From assembly GCF_030811655.1 (NCBI RefSeq), contig NZ_JAUSRE010000010.1, forward strand, positions 101,165 through 165,164: a stretch of 64,000 bases of DNA. The letters run 5' to 3'. The notes beneath the pieces are model-generated. The model saw only the letters and a program-made list of their open reading frames with translations. It searched no databases and was not told the DNA's origin. The stretch's first letter is position 1; each line of letters opens with the position of its first letter. Both the position numbers and the translations under genes were made by a program. Below, piece after piece: positions 51,580-60,668 of this stretch. The stretch is from Pseudarthrobacter enclensis. Its GTDB lineage: Bacteria > Actinomycetota > Actinomycetes > Actinomycetales > Micrococcaceae.

Positions 51580-52012
51580 CTATTTTACCGCGCCAACCAA
51601 GGCGGTCGGGAACCACCGCCCAGGTTCAGTTCCTACTGCGATGTCCATGGCACTGCGAGTTGGTGCTTGGACAGTGGCGCTGATGGACTCCTTCGACATC
51701 CAGGCTTCGGAAGTCGTAAGGGGCCGTAGCAAGAAGTTCAGGAGGCCCAAGAACCGGGATCTCAAACAGGTCGAATGCCGATTATGGAGATTTCGTCTGC
51801 CTCGGGGAGGGGTGGCCAGAGCTGCCATGATGTGGAGCTCATTTCGTCGGCAGCGATCATGGTCGGTGCTTTCACGGCCGCGAGGCTGCCGAGTAATTGC
51901 ATGGCTGGCTGCACCCGCAGGACGGCGACCGCTCCAAAATCGCCCTCTACCCCGCGAGCCGCCGGCAGGATTGTTCTACGCCAAAGCTCGAGGTGGCCGT
52001 GGGGATGTCCAT
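51580..52012. other. Intergenic region downstream of the ABC permease
   Basis: No gene is supported. A 404-residue minus-strand frame that spans part of it is the shadow of the permease gene. Confidence 0.5.
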
Positions 52013-53689
52013 TCACGCCGTTCCTAGCTCCCGCCACCGCATGGAGAGGAGCGCAAGGGTTGTGAGGGCCCCGGCGATGCCGAGCATCCAGAACCCATCG
52101 GTCCAGTCGGTGCCGTCGGCCGAGGGAACGGGCGTGTGGGTGAACGGGGAGAGGTCGCGGATACTCTTGTCCAAGCCGATCATGCCGCCGTAGATGCCGA
52201 TCATCACGCCCAGAACAAGGGTGCCCCAGCCAAGTGGCATGGTTGAGCGCGGCCAGAGGGCGAAGGCGGCCGCCGGCAGCGCAAGGTAGATCAGGGCGGC
52301 GGGGATCTGATCGGCGGCGCTCTGCCACACACCGGTGACGGCGCCCGAGGTGTCCCCGGACGCGGCCAGGGACGCCCCTGCGCCTATCGCGGCGAACGCC
52401 ATGACGAGCACGACCGAGGCTGCACCTAGGGCCAGGAAGCTTGCGAGCCAGTGGACTCGGTTGAGGGGCTGCGCCAGGATAAGCTCGGCGGTGCCGGCCG
52501 TCTCTTCCTGCCTTAACCGGATGATTGTCTGCAGGCAGCATGCCGCGGCCAGTACCCCGGCGAATTCGAAGAGGACCGAGATCACGAGTTGGGTCATGGA
52601 CGTGCCCTGGGCCTGGATTAGGGCGCGCAGGACGCTCGTCATTGATGGGGCATCGTTGAGGGACTGCTGGACGGCGGAGCCGAGGGCTCCAGCGAGGAGT
52701 CCGGTCGCGAGGCCGCCGCCGCACCAGCCGATGATCGCACCCAGCTGGAGGCGTACTGCGAGTGAGAACGGGCCTCGGAGGCTCGCCCGCGCGTAAGCGC
52801 GGCTTGCCCGTCCCGTGAGGACGCTTGCGCCGACGTCGCGCCGTGACATGAGGACGACGACCGCGGCGATGCACGCTGCTCCGAGCGCGAGCGGGAGCGC
52901 GATTGGCCAGAGTCGGTTGCCCGTGTACGCGAAGGTCTGCTGGCCCCACCCGATGGGTGAGAGCCAGCTCGGCCACGCTGCCGTAACGGTGAGACCGTCC
53001 TGGCTCACCTTCCCTGTCGCGTCGCCGAAGCCGCGAAGGAGGTAGGCGAGTGCGACGAGCGCCGAGGCGATCCCGTTGGCCCCGCGCGAAGTACTTATGA
53101 ACTCGGCCGAGAGCAGCCCGACGCCGAGGAATGCCATCCCGACGGCTCCCGCTGCCGCGCCCGTCACGAGCGAACCGCCGGGTTCGAGCCCGCCGACCGT
53201 GAGACCGGCGGCAAGGGCCGCCGCCACGAGAACGTTCGCGACGAACCCATGGACAACCGTTGCGGCCAGCGGTGTCCAGCGCCCCGCGGATGTCGCCGAG
53301 ACGAGCTCCGCACGGCCCGACTCTTCCTCGGCCCGGGTGTGTCGCACGGCGAGGAAGGTGCTCATGAACCCGGCCAGAAGCGAAATGAATGCGAACAGCG
53401 CAAAGAACGTGAACGCGCCTTCGCTCGGCCCACGGACGAGGCCGCGGAGCATGAGGATCGCGGGGGTCGCAGTCGCCAGCCGCAGGACCTCGGCGCGGGA
53501 TGACTCGACGCCATAGGTCTGGAGGATCGTCGTGACCGACAGGAACGCGAGCAAGCCGATCGTGATCACCCAGATAGGGAGCCGCCAGCGGTCTCTGCGC
53601 AGCCGCTGCCAGTACAGGGTCAGGAGCGTACTCATCTCAGATTCCCGCCTGCTCCTCACTTGCGATGGCGGCGGCGAGTGGGCCGTCAT
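52013..53689 (-). CDS. ABC-2-type multidrug/antibiotic exporter permease
   Basis: This 558-residue membrane protein has about 12 helices, arranged as two homologous six-helix halves each beginning with an RLQLG/RLRRDRW-like segment. It resembles actinobacterial polyketide- and antibiotic-export permeases (RAEEESGRAELVSATSAGR; RQEETAGTAELILAQPLNRVHW). ATG 53689 overlaps the upstream ATPase-remnant stop (ATGA); ATG 53635 (MSTLLTLYWQRLRRDRW) gives a more typical N-terminus. Its own ATPase gene is dead, so export would need an ATPase from elsewhere. Confidence 0.85.
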   Translation of the reverse strand: MTAHSPPPSQVRSRRESEMSTLLTLYWQRLRRDRWRLPIWVITIGLLAFLSVTTILQTYGVESSRAEVLRLATATPAILMLRGLVRGPSEGAFTFFALFAFISLLAGFMSTFLAVRHTRAEEESGRAELVSATSAGRWTPLAATVVHGFVANVLVAAALAAGLTVGGLEPGGSLVTGAAAGAVGMAFLGVGLLSAEFISTSRGANGIASALVALAYLLRGFGDATGKVSQDGLTVTAAWPSWLSPIGWGQQTFAYTGNRLWPIALPLALGAACIAAVVVLMSRRDVGASVLTGRASRAYARASLRGPFSLAVRLQLGAIIGWCGGGLATGLLAGALGSAVQQSLNDAPSMTSVLRALIQAQGTSMTQLVISVLFEFAGVLAAACCLQTIIRLRQEETAGTAELILAQPLNRVHWLASFLALGAASVVLVMAFAAIGAGASLAASGDTSGAVTGVWQSAADQIPAALIYLALPAAAFALWPRSTMPLGWGTLVLGVMIGIYGGMIGLDKSIRDLSPFTHTPVPSADGTDWTDGFWMLGIAGALTTLALLSMRWRELGTA

Positions 53690-53895
53690 GCCGTGCTCCG
53701 TTGGCGGGCGGTGTGGCCGTCACGCCGTAGTAGCGGCAGAAGCTCCTCAAGCGAGGGAGGAGAGATGAGGAGGCCCTTGACTTTGAGGGGACCGAGCAGG
53801 GGAAATAGCTCGTGAACGCGGTCGGAGTCCGCGCCGAACTTGACGCGGCCGTCGTCCTTACGCAGCCCGACGGTCCGGATGACGGCGGTGTCCAT
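53686..53895 (-). pseudogene. ABC ATPase gene with its nucleotide-binding core deleted
   Basis: The frame starts MDTAVIRTVGLRK, the usual beginning of this ATPase family. It jumps at once to DGRVKFGADSDRVHELFPLLGPL and ISPPSLEELLPLLRRDG, the usual C-terminal regulatory part. The ~200 residues with Walker A, signature and Walker B are missing without breaking the frame. The 69-residue product cannot hydrolyse ATP. The overlap with the permease is intact. Confidence 0.78.
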
Positions 53896-54159
53896 ATGGT
53901 TCACGCTACGCAGGTTTCGGGATCTTGTGAATGTCCGAAGGCACTGCCCGCCAAGGCCTAGCGGAGCCCCATCAGTCCATCGGCAGAGCCCAGGCCGATC
54001 GCCGCGGCCCGCCTGCCCCGGGCCCGACAGTTGGACGCCCTGCCAGTTGGTCCTGATCCCGGAAGTCGTCAGTGACAGGGTACGCAGCATAGGTAACAAC
54101 GGCGTCGAGGTCACCGAACCTACCCCGTGAACCGCACCTCCGCGCCAGCGGGGCATTGG

Positions 54160-54594
54160 TTACGAGGATTCAAGGATGTTCTTGAGGTTGCCTAGTTGGT
54201 CGACCTCGGCCCGCATGGTGCGGGTAATCATGGGTTCAACGAATTTCATCAGGCCCTTCGGCTGCAAGTCCAGGATGAAGTGGACGACGGTTCCGGTGGC
54301 GACTTCGGTCAGGTGGTATTCACCGGCGGGGCGTGCCGGTCCAGCGACAACCTGGAAGCTCAGGCGTTTGCCGGGGTCGGCCGTGGTGATCGTGTAATCA
54401 CCGGCAATGGGCCGGCCGCCCGGCCCAGTGAGAGTCTGGCCGTAGACGGCGCCAACGGTCCCGGGTGTACCGCTTTTCAAGGAAATCGACTGAATTCCGG
54501 AACGCCACTTCGGGTTGTTCAATCCGTCCGCGAGGAATGCGTAAACGTCCAGCGGTGAGCGGTGGATAGTGATCTCGTTCTCGGCGTGGGCCAT
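54160..54594 (-). CDS. SRPBCC-fold (polyketide cyclase/START-like) protein
   Basis: This 144-residue hydrophobic-cavity protein reads ENEITIHRSPLDVYAFLADGLNNPKWRSGIQS, then GGRPIAGDYTITTADPGKRLSFQVVAGPARPAGEYHLTEVATGTVVHFIL and a final long helix (MITRTMRAEVDQLGNLKNILE). This is the SRPBCC layout. It binds a small lipophilic ligand, and the role is unknown. GGCAAC-type weak ribosome site. Confidence 0.85.
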   Translation of the reverse strand: MAHAENEITIHRSPLDVYAFLADGLNNPKWRSGIQSISLKSGTPGTVGAVYGQTLTGPGGRPIAGDYTITTADPGKRLSFQVVAGPARPAGEYHLTEVATGTVVHFILDLQPKGLMKFVEPMITRTMRAEVDQLGNLKNILESS

Positions 54595-54837
54595 TGTTGC
54601 CTTTCAATTGTTAGCCGGGTCGGGCGGATGTTGGCGGCGCCCGAAAACCAGCGACCGGATGTACAGCAAGGGGCGGCTTTCGGGACGGTGACGTTTCCTG
54701 GTGCGGACATATCCCGGCCTCGCTGGTGGAACTGACCAGACTTTTTGAAGGCCCTTACTTCTTGGAGCCGTCGTAATTCGGACTGGGGCCCGCGGAGGGT
54801 TGCCAGCTATCGAGGTACTGTGCCACCCTCCGGTGCC

Positions 54838-55647
54838 TCAGGCCTGGTTGGTGTCTGTGGGCTGGTTGGCGGGTGGTTGGATGATGCCGAAGACTTCGCC
54901 CTGGGGCCCCCGGAGGACTGCCATTCTGCCGAATGGGCTGTCAGTGGCAGGGAACAGTACCCCGGCTCCGAGGCCGGTGGCTTGCTCGATTGTGGCGTCC
55001 GGGTCGGCAACGGCGAACCAGGTCAACCAGTAGTTGGGCATTCCCTCGCCAAGGGAGGTGTCGTGGCTGATCCCGCCGACGGTCTGACCGTCGGCGCCGC
55101 GTTCGATGGTGGCGTAGGTGAAGGCGTCCCCGCCGTCGAGGTCGGTGTAGGTGTAGCCGAAGACCTGTGAGTAGAAGTCCCGGGACCGCTGGTAGTCGCG
55201 GGTGTGCAGCTCGTTCCAGGTAACGGATCCGGGTTCGCCGTGGCGGGCGATGCCGTGGTGTGCCTTGGCCTGCCAGAGCCCGAACGCGGCGCCGGTGGCG
55301 TCGAAGGCCACGGTCATCCGGCCCTGGTCCATCACGTCGAATGGGGGCATCATCAGTGACCCGCCTGCGGCGGTGATTTTCCCTGCGGTGGTGTCGGCGT
55401 CGTCAACAGCTATGTAGGTGCTCCACACCGAGGGCATGGGACCGGCGTTATCGGGTTTCGGGCCGATTCCGGCCACGACGGACCCGTCCAGGGAGGCCAT
55501 GTGGTAGCCGCCGGCTTCGGGTCCGGCGTCCTGAATGTCCCAGCCGAACAGGGTGGAGTAAAAGGCGGCCGCTGCCTTGACGTCGTCCACCTGTGCATCG
55601 ACCCAGTTCGGAGTTCCTTCGGGCCACGGTTCCTTACGTAGGGGCAT
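54838..55647 (-). CDS. Two-domain VOC (glyoxalase-like) protein
   Basis: This 269-residue protein has two vicinal-oxygen-chelate modules: PNWVDAQVDDVKAAAAFYSTLFGWDI ... and WNELHTRDYQRSRDFYSQVFGYTYTDL. It ends GPQGEVFGIIQPP. Such proteins are often glyoxalase/bleomycin-resistance-like or hydroxylase-associated, and no specific activity can be assigned. The ATG at 55647 follows AAAGGA; the frame upstream is not coding. Confidence 0.87.
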   Translation of the reverse strand: MPLRKEPWPEGTPNWVDAQVDDVKAAAAFYSTLFGWDIQDAGPEAGGYHMASLDGSVVAGIGPKPDNAGPMPSVWSTYIAVDDADTTAGKITAAGGSLMMPPFDVMDQGRMTVAFDATGAAFGLWQAKAHHGIARHGEPGSVTWNELHTRDYQRSRDFYSQVFGYTYTDLDGGDAFTYATIERGADGQTVGGISHDTSLGEGMPNYWLTWFAVADPDATIEQATGLGAGVLFPATDSPFGRMAVLRGPQGEVFGIIQPPANQPTDTNQA

Positions 55648-55804
55648 AGCGATCCTTTCGAGGATTGACCGCCGGGAGGCAGTCGAGTAGAAGGTTGTAC
55701 CAGCCCAGCATTCCATGCGTGACGGGCAGATGGAGGCCAGTCAGGGAAAATCATGGTGAACTGCCAGACGATCCCGGACGTGGCCCCAGGGACAAGAGAT
55801 TCCC

Positions 55805-56070
55805 ATGACCTCACCGGTGGTCTCAGTACTATCAGCGACGCTTTCCGAAGTCGACGGCGTGCCCCACCACGCCGTCGGTGACCTGGCCCTCGCGTATATA
55901 GGCATGGAGCTGACCGCCGAACCCGGGCTGTCGTTACTGATCCACACCCCCACGGGATCGCGCTGCATATTGGAAAGTCTTCGGACCCCACGACTGTGGC
56001 AGGCTGCGCGCGGCTTGTACAGGAGTCTGCCGTGGGCCTCGTGGTCTTCCTGCGTCGGCTCGAGGCATGA
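55805..56070 (+). pseudogene. Frameshifted small gene of unknown family
   Basis: MTSPVVSVLSATLSEVDGVPHHAVGDLALAYIGMELTAEPGLSLLIHTPTGSRCILES is followed in another phase by DPTTVAGCARLVQESAVGLVVFLRRLEA and a stop at 56068. Both parts look like one compact alpha/beta protein of about 87 residues interrupted near 55980. It is either a decayed gene or a sequence error. Confidence 0.5.
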
Positions 56071-56183
56071 GTGTTTAGTGGCCTCGCGGTGGTCCGGATA
56101 TTCGGGTCCAACGGCCCATTGATTGCGGCCGCGGCAAGGCTAGCATCATCGGCGTCAGGACAATTTCAAAAAGGAGATGTGTG

Positions 56184-56615
56184 ATGTCACGCACGGAAGT
56201 TGAGCAGCTTGACGACCGCGGAATGGCGGCTTGGGACCAGCACGATCCGGTCGGATTCGCCGGCCTGCTGGCCGACGAGTTCACCTTTTCGGATGTAATG
56301 GCGCCCGAGCCGTTCCGGACACGGGAGCAGGTCCAATCCTATATGGACGCATGGTTCTCGGCCTTTCCCGACATGCACGTCAAGACCATCAACCGGGTAG
56401 TCAGCGACAACGAGGTGGCAGCCGAAGTCGAATTCACCGGCACGAACACCGGTCCCTTGCGCATGGGCGACCAAGAGATTCCGGCAACGGGCAAGTCAGT
56501 GGTCGGCACGGGAACCTACTTCGCCTCGGTCAGGAACGGAAAGATCGTCTCGTTCCGGGCCCACCCGGATGTCGCGTCTATGATGGGGCAGCTCGGACTG
56601 ATGCCACGAATGTGA
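56184..56615 (+). CDS. SnoaL-like/ester-cyclase-fold protein
   Basis: This 143-residue NTF2-like protein reads QLDDRGMAAWDQHDPVGFAGLLADEFTFSDVMAPEPFRTREQVQSYMDAWFSAFPDMHVKTINRVVSDNEVAAEVEFTGTNTG and ends FASVRNGKIVSFRAHPDVASMMGQLG, the typical SnoaL polyketide-cyclase-like pattern. AAGGAG lies seven bases before the ATG; GTG 56181 is adjacent. The role is unknown. Confidence 0.87.
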   Translation: MSRTEVEQLDDRGMAAWDQHDPVGFAGLLADEFTFSDVMAPEPFRTREQVQSYMDAWFSAFPDMHVKTINRVVSDNEVAAEVEFTGTNTGPLRMGDQEIPATGKSVVGTGTYFASVRNGKIVSFRAHPDVASMMGQLGLMPRM

Positions 56616-56761
56616 AGCAGAGTGTTTACTGCCGACTGCAGCGGAACAACTCCACCGAAACTTCGCCATAGGGCTGCTTATGGCCGTCGTTTACAGGCCA
56701 GCGGCGGCTCTGACCTCAAATGTTCTTTTTACAAACACTGATAGAGGGTGGGTGCCGAAAA

Positions 56762-57154
56762 ATGGGTGCTCAGGAAAACGCGGAACTGGTACGTCGTGGG
56801 TACGATGCCTTCAACGCAGGGGATATGAATACCCTCGCCGAGCTATTTGCTGACGATGCCGTCTGGTATGCGGCCGGCCGTGGCGTCTTGTCCGGAAAGA
56901 AGGAAGGACGGGACGCCGTTCTGGCATATTTTGGGGAACTCGGAAGCCGCTCGAACGGGTCCTTCCAGGCGACAGTCGAGGACATCGTCGGAGGCGAAGA
57001 CCACACGATCGGCATCCAGCAGAGCCATGCTCAAAACAACGGAAAGACGCTGGACGCCGAAACGGTTATCGCTTTCGTGCTGCGGGATGGCAAGGTACTA
57101 GAGGGCCGGGAATACTTTACCGACACGGCCAGCGCCGACGAATTTTGGGCATGA
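56762..57154 (+). CDS. SnoaL-like NTF2-fold protein
   Basis: This 130-residue protein starts GAQENAELVRRGYDAFNAGDMNTLAELFADDAVWYAAGRGVLSG and ends VIAFVLRDGKVLEGREYFTDTASADEFW, the standard SnoaL-like limonene-epoxide-hydrolase/ketosteroid-isomerase-type fold. ATG 56762 is chosen on similarity; the frame is open to 56720. It follows the related gene at 56184, although the two are too different to be a recent duplicate. Confidence 0.86.
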   Translation: MGAQENAELVRRGYDAFNAGDMNTLAELFADDAVWYAAGRGVLSGKKEGRDAVLAYFGELGSRSNGSFQATVEDIVGGEDHTIGIQQSHAQNNGKTLDAETVIAFVLRDGKVLEGREYFTDTASADEFWA

Positions 57155-57504
57155 GGGAGCCTCTTACCCGGTCCTAAGGCCCTCGTGCCCCGTCGGTCAC
57201 TTGCCGCGGCGGCTTCCAACCGTTGCAGCCCGTTGGGCAGCGAGCTTGCGACCGCGGCAGCCCACGGGCGGCCACGATCATGCAGCAGAGGGCGACTCCA
57301 TCGGGAGAGACCAGGCGGGCCCCGGCACCGGCTGAAACCCGGTGGCGCGGAAGCTAATCGGTAAGTCCTTAGACCCTGGCCTTGCAGATCTGCAGAGTTC
57401 CGCCACAGGCTACGAGCGGAAAAGACAGGGCACGCTCACCCAGAGCGGCGGCGACCAACGAGCCGTCGAGCCCGCGGTGCAAGGCAAGGGGAGCTAGTCC
57501 CGCC
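57155..57504. other. Intergenic region without a supported gene
   Basis: About 350 bases hold no convincing gene, RNA or repeat. Confidence 0.45.
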
Positions 57505-58110
57505 CTAGCTTGGGGCGATGGCGTCGAACTTGTCACCTCGTTCCCGCTGGAGTCGGCCCGCTTGTAGAGATTGTCGTTGGGACCGCAGCCAGTTTCCCAG
57601 CGAATTTTCTTCTTTCGAGCGGGAGCCTGCCCAGACGGGCAGGCTCCCGTGCTGACTTATGTGATCCAGAAGTTGTTGCAGCTGCGAGTTCCAGCCCTCG
57701 TCACGGCTCCGCGGGGAATCGCTTATCCGCCAGCCGGGCAGATCTTTGTCGAGCCGGGCCATTCGTTCTGTTTGAAGTCAGGTCAGACGGGCGCTGTCTC
57801 GGATGGCCGTGGCGGGAGAGCCAACGCGCGAGCGTTCGCTCCTGGCGGTCCGGGGACTCCCGTGATGGCCACCGCTCATGCTCAGTCTTGAATTGGATCA
57901 CGCGGAGCAGCAATTGATCCCAGCTTCGACGTATCCAATTCGGTGACTTCCAGCCAGGTAACAGCCGCACTAGCTCGCAGCTTTCTCCCGCGAAAGCAGG
58001 CCGTCCCGCACGCTTGAGCGCTGATTGTTAAGCCAACGAGTTAGGACACGCTCAAACCGGTCGGCCGAGTAGGCCGAAGGAGGCCGGCAGTGTTTGCCGA
58101 TAAAGCGAAC
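57505..58110 (-). pseudogene. Decayed gene with helicase-associated (HA) domain repeats
   Basis: Three reading phases on the minus strand carry successive pieces of tandem HA domains: RFERVLTRWLNNQRSSVRDGLLSREKAAS then a stop; LLPGWKSPNWIRRSWDQLLLRVIQFKTEHERWPSRES ... RTLARWLSRHGH; and, after an in-frame TGA, LQTERMARLDKDLPGW ... WNSQLQQLLDHISQHGSLPVW ... LGNWLRSQRQSLQAGRLQRERGDKFD. At least two frameshifts and two stops separate them. It is a dead gene from a mobile-element-type family. Confidence 0.72.
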
Positions 58111-58767
58111 AAAGTACGCGACTTGCTAAAGAATCATCGAAATCCTCCATGGAATCTGTACTCGATGACATTCACACGGGTAGGAAGGATGGCCACGTCG
58201 CGTGTGGTGGTTCGGCGGGTTGTTGGCATACTTCTACCCGCCCGGGCTGCTAACGCCGATAACGGACCTACCGTAACCCTGGGGGAGGGGAGCGCTGCTT
58301 CGAGGTTCCAAAGAAAGTATGAGCGACGGCGGTACACCGTGACTGCAGTCAGTTAAGCCTGCGCAGCGGATATGGCGAAACTCCGGCCAAATAGCGGTTG
58401 GCCGGAGTTCCACCCACATCTTGCAGGCTGGACCTTGAAGCCAGCTGGGAACAGGAGGAACGGCGTTCGCGGAATGAACGACCACCTTGGCCGCTAAGTC
58501 CGCTTTGTCCCGCGTTCTCTATTCACGGGTTGGGACGGCCGTCTACCATCGAGCCATGACGGTCAGGCTTGATGCCGATGATGGTGCATATTCCGATGCG
58601 GACTGCTTCAGATGTGCATTTGCGGGACCGCATTGGGCCGGGCGGCGGGGCTGCAGCGATGCGTTCGCATGTCGTCGATGCTTCGCTGTTTTCACTGACC
58701 CCGAGACGCCTTCAACAGCCGCTTCAACCGGTTCCGGCACCGAGGTTGGTTGACGACCCGTGGTAGG
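58111..58767. other. Intergenic region with a 12-base-stem hairpin
   Basis: No gene is supported. At 58379-58409, AACTCCGGCCAA and TTGGCCGGAGTT form a perfect stem around a 7-base loop, without a T-run on either strand. Confidence 0.45.
58379..58409. repeat. Perfect 12-base inverted repeat
   Basis: AACTCCGGCCAA - ATAGCGG - TTGGCCGGAGTT. It is about 360 bases downstream of the serine recombinase 3' end. It could be a terminator, a recombination-site arm or a protein site. Confidence 0.55.
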
Positions 58768-59388
58768 TCATTGCTGGTTGCCCGCTGCAGCGGCAGCAGC
58801 CGTCGTACTGGGGGAGGTGACCTGTGCTGGAGCTGCCTGCCGGAGGTACTGGTAGACGGTTTCCCTGCTGATCCCGTAATCCCGGGCCAGAACAACTTTC
58901 GGGACTCCGGTGCCGGCGCGCCGGATCAGCTCGGCTGCCCGTTCCGGCGTAAGGGTCTTCTTCCGCCCTTTGTAAACGCCGCGTTGCTGGGCCAAGGCGA
59001 TGCCCTCGCGCTGCCGTTCCCTGATCAGTGACCGTTCGAATTCAGCGAAGGCACCCATGACGGAGAGCATGAGGTTCGCGATGGGGGAGTCCTCACCGGT
59101 GAAGAGGAGCTGTTCCTTGAGGAACTCCACCCGCACCCCTCGCCGGGTAAGGCCCTGGACGAGAGCGCGGAGATCATCGAGGTTCCGGGCCAGCCGGTCC
59201 ATGCTGTGCACGACGACGGTGTCCCCGTCGCGAACGAACCGCAGCAGCTCAGTCAGCTGCGGCCTGGCGGTGTCCCGGCCAGAAGCCTTGTCCCTGAAAA
59301 CCCTGTCCAGGACGTGGCCCTCGAGCTGGCGCAGTTCGTTTTGGTCCAGTGTGCTCACGCGCACGTAGCCGATCCGCTGACCTTTCAC
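58768..59388 (-). CDS. Serine recombinase (resolvase/invertase family)
   Basis: This 206-residue small serine recombinase has the catalytic serine in GYVRVSTLDQN (S12), then VVVHSMDRLARNLDDLRALV and MGAFAEFERSLIRERQREGIALAQQRGVYKGRKK, and a C-terminal helix-turn-helix (VPKVVLARDYGISRETVYQYLR). It cuts and rejoins DNA at a res-type site. I chose GTG 59388, with GGAGG five bases upstream; the frame stays open to 59451. A typical Tn3-like resolvase is about 180-190 residues; the extra is an Ala/Thr/Ser tail. No transposase gene is next to it. Confidence 0.9.
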   Translation of the reverse strand: MKGQRIGYVRVSTLDQNELRQLEGHVLDRVFRDKASGRDTARPQLTELLRFVRDGDTVVVHSMDRLARNLDDLRALVQGLTRRGVRVEFLKEQLLFTGEDSPIANLMLSVMGAFAEFERSLIRERQREGIALAQQRGVYKGRKKTLTPERAAELIRRAGTGVPKVVLARDYGISRETVYQYLRQAAPAQVTSPSTTAAAAAAGNQQ

Positions 59389-59564
59389 GGCCGCCTCCAA
59401 CCCCTTTGATGTGGTGAGTTCGAGTGTCAGTGCCGCCAGCAGGAACGTCAAGCACGACAGCCGGGAAAACTGCTCCGAATCAGGCCGCCGAGGGCGTTGA
59501 CGGCACGGCCGGCCCTTATCCGGGTACTAATAGGACCGGTTGGCTCCGCGGGGAGCTGCACGCC

Positions 59565-60149
59565 TCACGTTTCTGCAGCTGTTTGCCCGTCACGTGCCTC
59601 CCACCGCTTTTGCGCTCCCTGGCGGCTGATTCCGAACGCCCGTCCGATCTTGTCCCAGGAGACACCCGCAGCCCTGGCAGCTGCGACTGCATCGTCTAGC
59701 TGGGCTTCAAGGTCCTTCAGGGTCTGGCTCAGGGTGCCGATGGTGTGCAGCGACACCTCCGGGGCGACATGGCCTTGCCACACCTGCAGGAACACTGGCT
59801 CCAGGTTCTCCCGGTCGCTGATGTCAGCGGCATCAGCGCTGTCAGGCGGACCGGCGTAGATGCGCCCTGCCGCGATGTCCTCGTCAGCCGGGTCCCAGAC
59901 CCGTGTCCACAACGGGTCCAGGATGACGTGTTCCCGGAACGGAACGCAGCTGCAGGCAACCCGCCATCCGACCACCTGGGACGGCGGCCGCCACGCATCA
60001 CTGTCCGGGTCATTCTCGTGACTGACCGGCCGGCCGTCGGGCGTCATCAGGTTGATCTCCATGTACCTGCCACCCGAGCCGTACATGCCATCTGCGAAGA
60101 CGGACACGACGTAGCCTTCGTGATCACTGCCCTCGGTAAACCATCCCAT
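59565..60149 (-). CDS. Unknown protein with C-terminal helix-turn-helix
   Basis: This 194-residue protein starts GWFTEGSDHEGYVVSVFADGMYGSGGRYMEINLM, continues with a PSQVVGWRVACSCV domain and ends with LEAQLDDAVAAARAAGVSWDKIGRAFGISRQGAQKRWE, a sigma-70-region-4-like helix-turn-helix. It probably binds DNA. On the minus strand TTGTCA and CATACT, 18 bases apart (near 60210-60180), form a likely promoter. The function is not recognised. Confidence 0.7.
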   Translation of the reverse strand: MGWFTEGSDHEGYVVSVFADGMYGSGGRYMEINLMTPDGRPVSHENDPDSDAWRPPSQVVGWRVACSCVPFREHVILDPLWTRVWDPADEDIAAGRIYAGPPDSADAADISDRENLEPVFLQVWQGHVAPEVSLHTIGTLSQTLKDLEAQLDDAVAAARAAGVSWDKIGRAFGISRQGAQKRWEARDGQTAAET

Positions 60150-60401
60150 TCTGCTTCCCTTCGCCCGGCCCCAATTGCTAAAGTGACAGTATGGGCTTAG
60201 GCAACCTTGGTTGACAACAATTTTAGCTTTGCAACTTTACTGGCATCCCTGCGGATTCAGTGTGTGCGTAATCCTGCCGTAAAACGCCGCATGATCATCA
60301 ATTAGGATGCGATGCGCTTGATATCCATGGGTGCCAAGGACGGGCGCATGCGGTCCTAAAACTCTCGTGACAACCCATGATGCTGACGTTAGGCTCAGGG
60401 C

Positions 60402-60620
60402 ATGGGCGCCTGGGATTGGAAGCGGCCAAAGAAGATGGACGCCGTCATTATGGGGATTTTCGCTGTGCTGCTGTCGGCCAGCAACCTGTATGCGGTGCTC
60501 GCAGAGGGTGCCAAGGCGACTGTCTGGTACTGGGCCACCCAGGCTCTAAATTTGGCTCTTTTCGTCTTCAGTGTCTGGTGGTATTACCGGGCAGCAAAGC
60601 TTCCGCCTAGTCAAAATTAG
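60402..60620 (+). CDS. Small two-helix membrane protein
   Basis: This 72-residue protein is a short basic start (GAWDWKRPKK), helix DAVIMGIFAVLLSASNLYAVLA and a second helix ALNLALFVFSVWWYY. No family is known. It is probably a membrane-inserted small protein. Confidence 0.6.
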   Translation: MGAWDWKRPKKMDAVIMGIFAVLLSASNLYAVLAEGAKATVWYWATQALNLALFVFSVWWYYRAAKLPPSQN

Positions 60621-60668
60621 GAGTTCCTGTCGTCCGTTTCGGAGCATCCGCGTGGTCTGCCCACGGGG

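Noticed and set aside
51762..52976. Open frame of 404 codons on the minus strand overlapping the ABC permease
   Set aside because: Its Arg/Pro-rich translation is a phase shadow of the permease, which has proper membrane helices.
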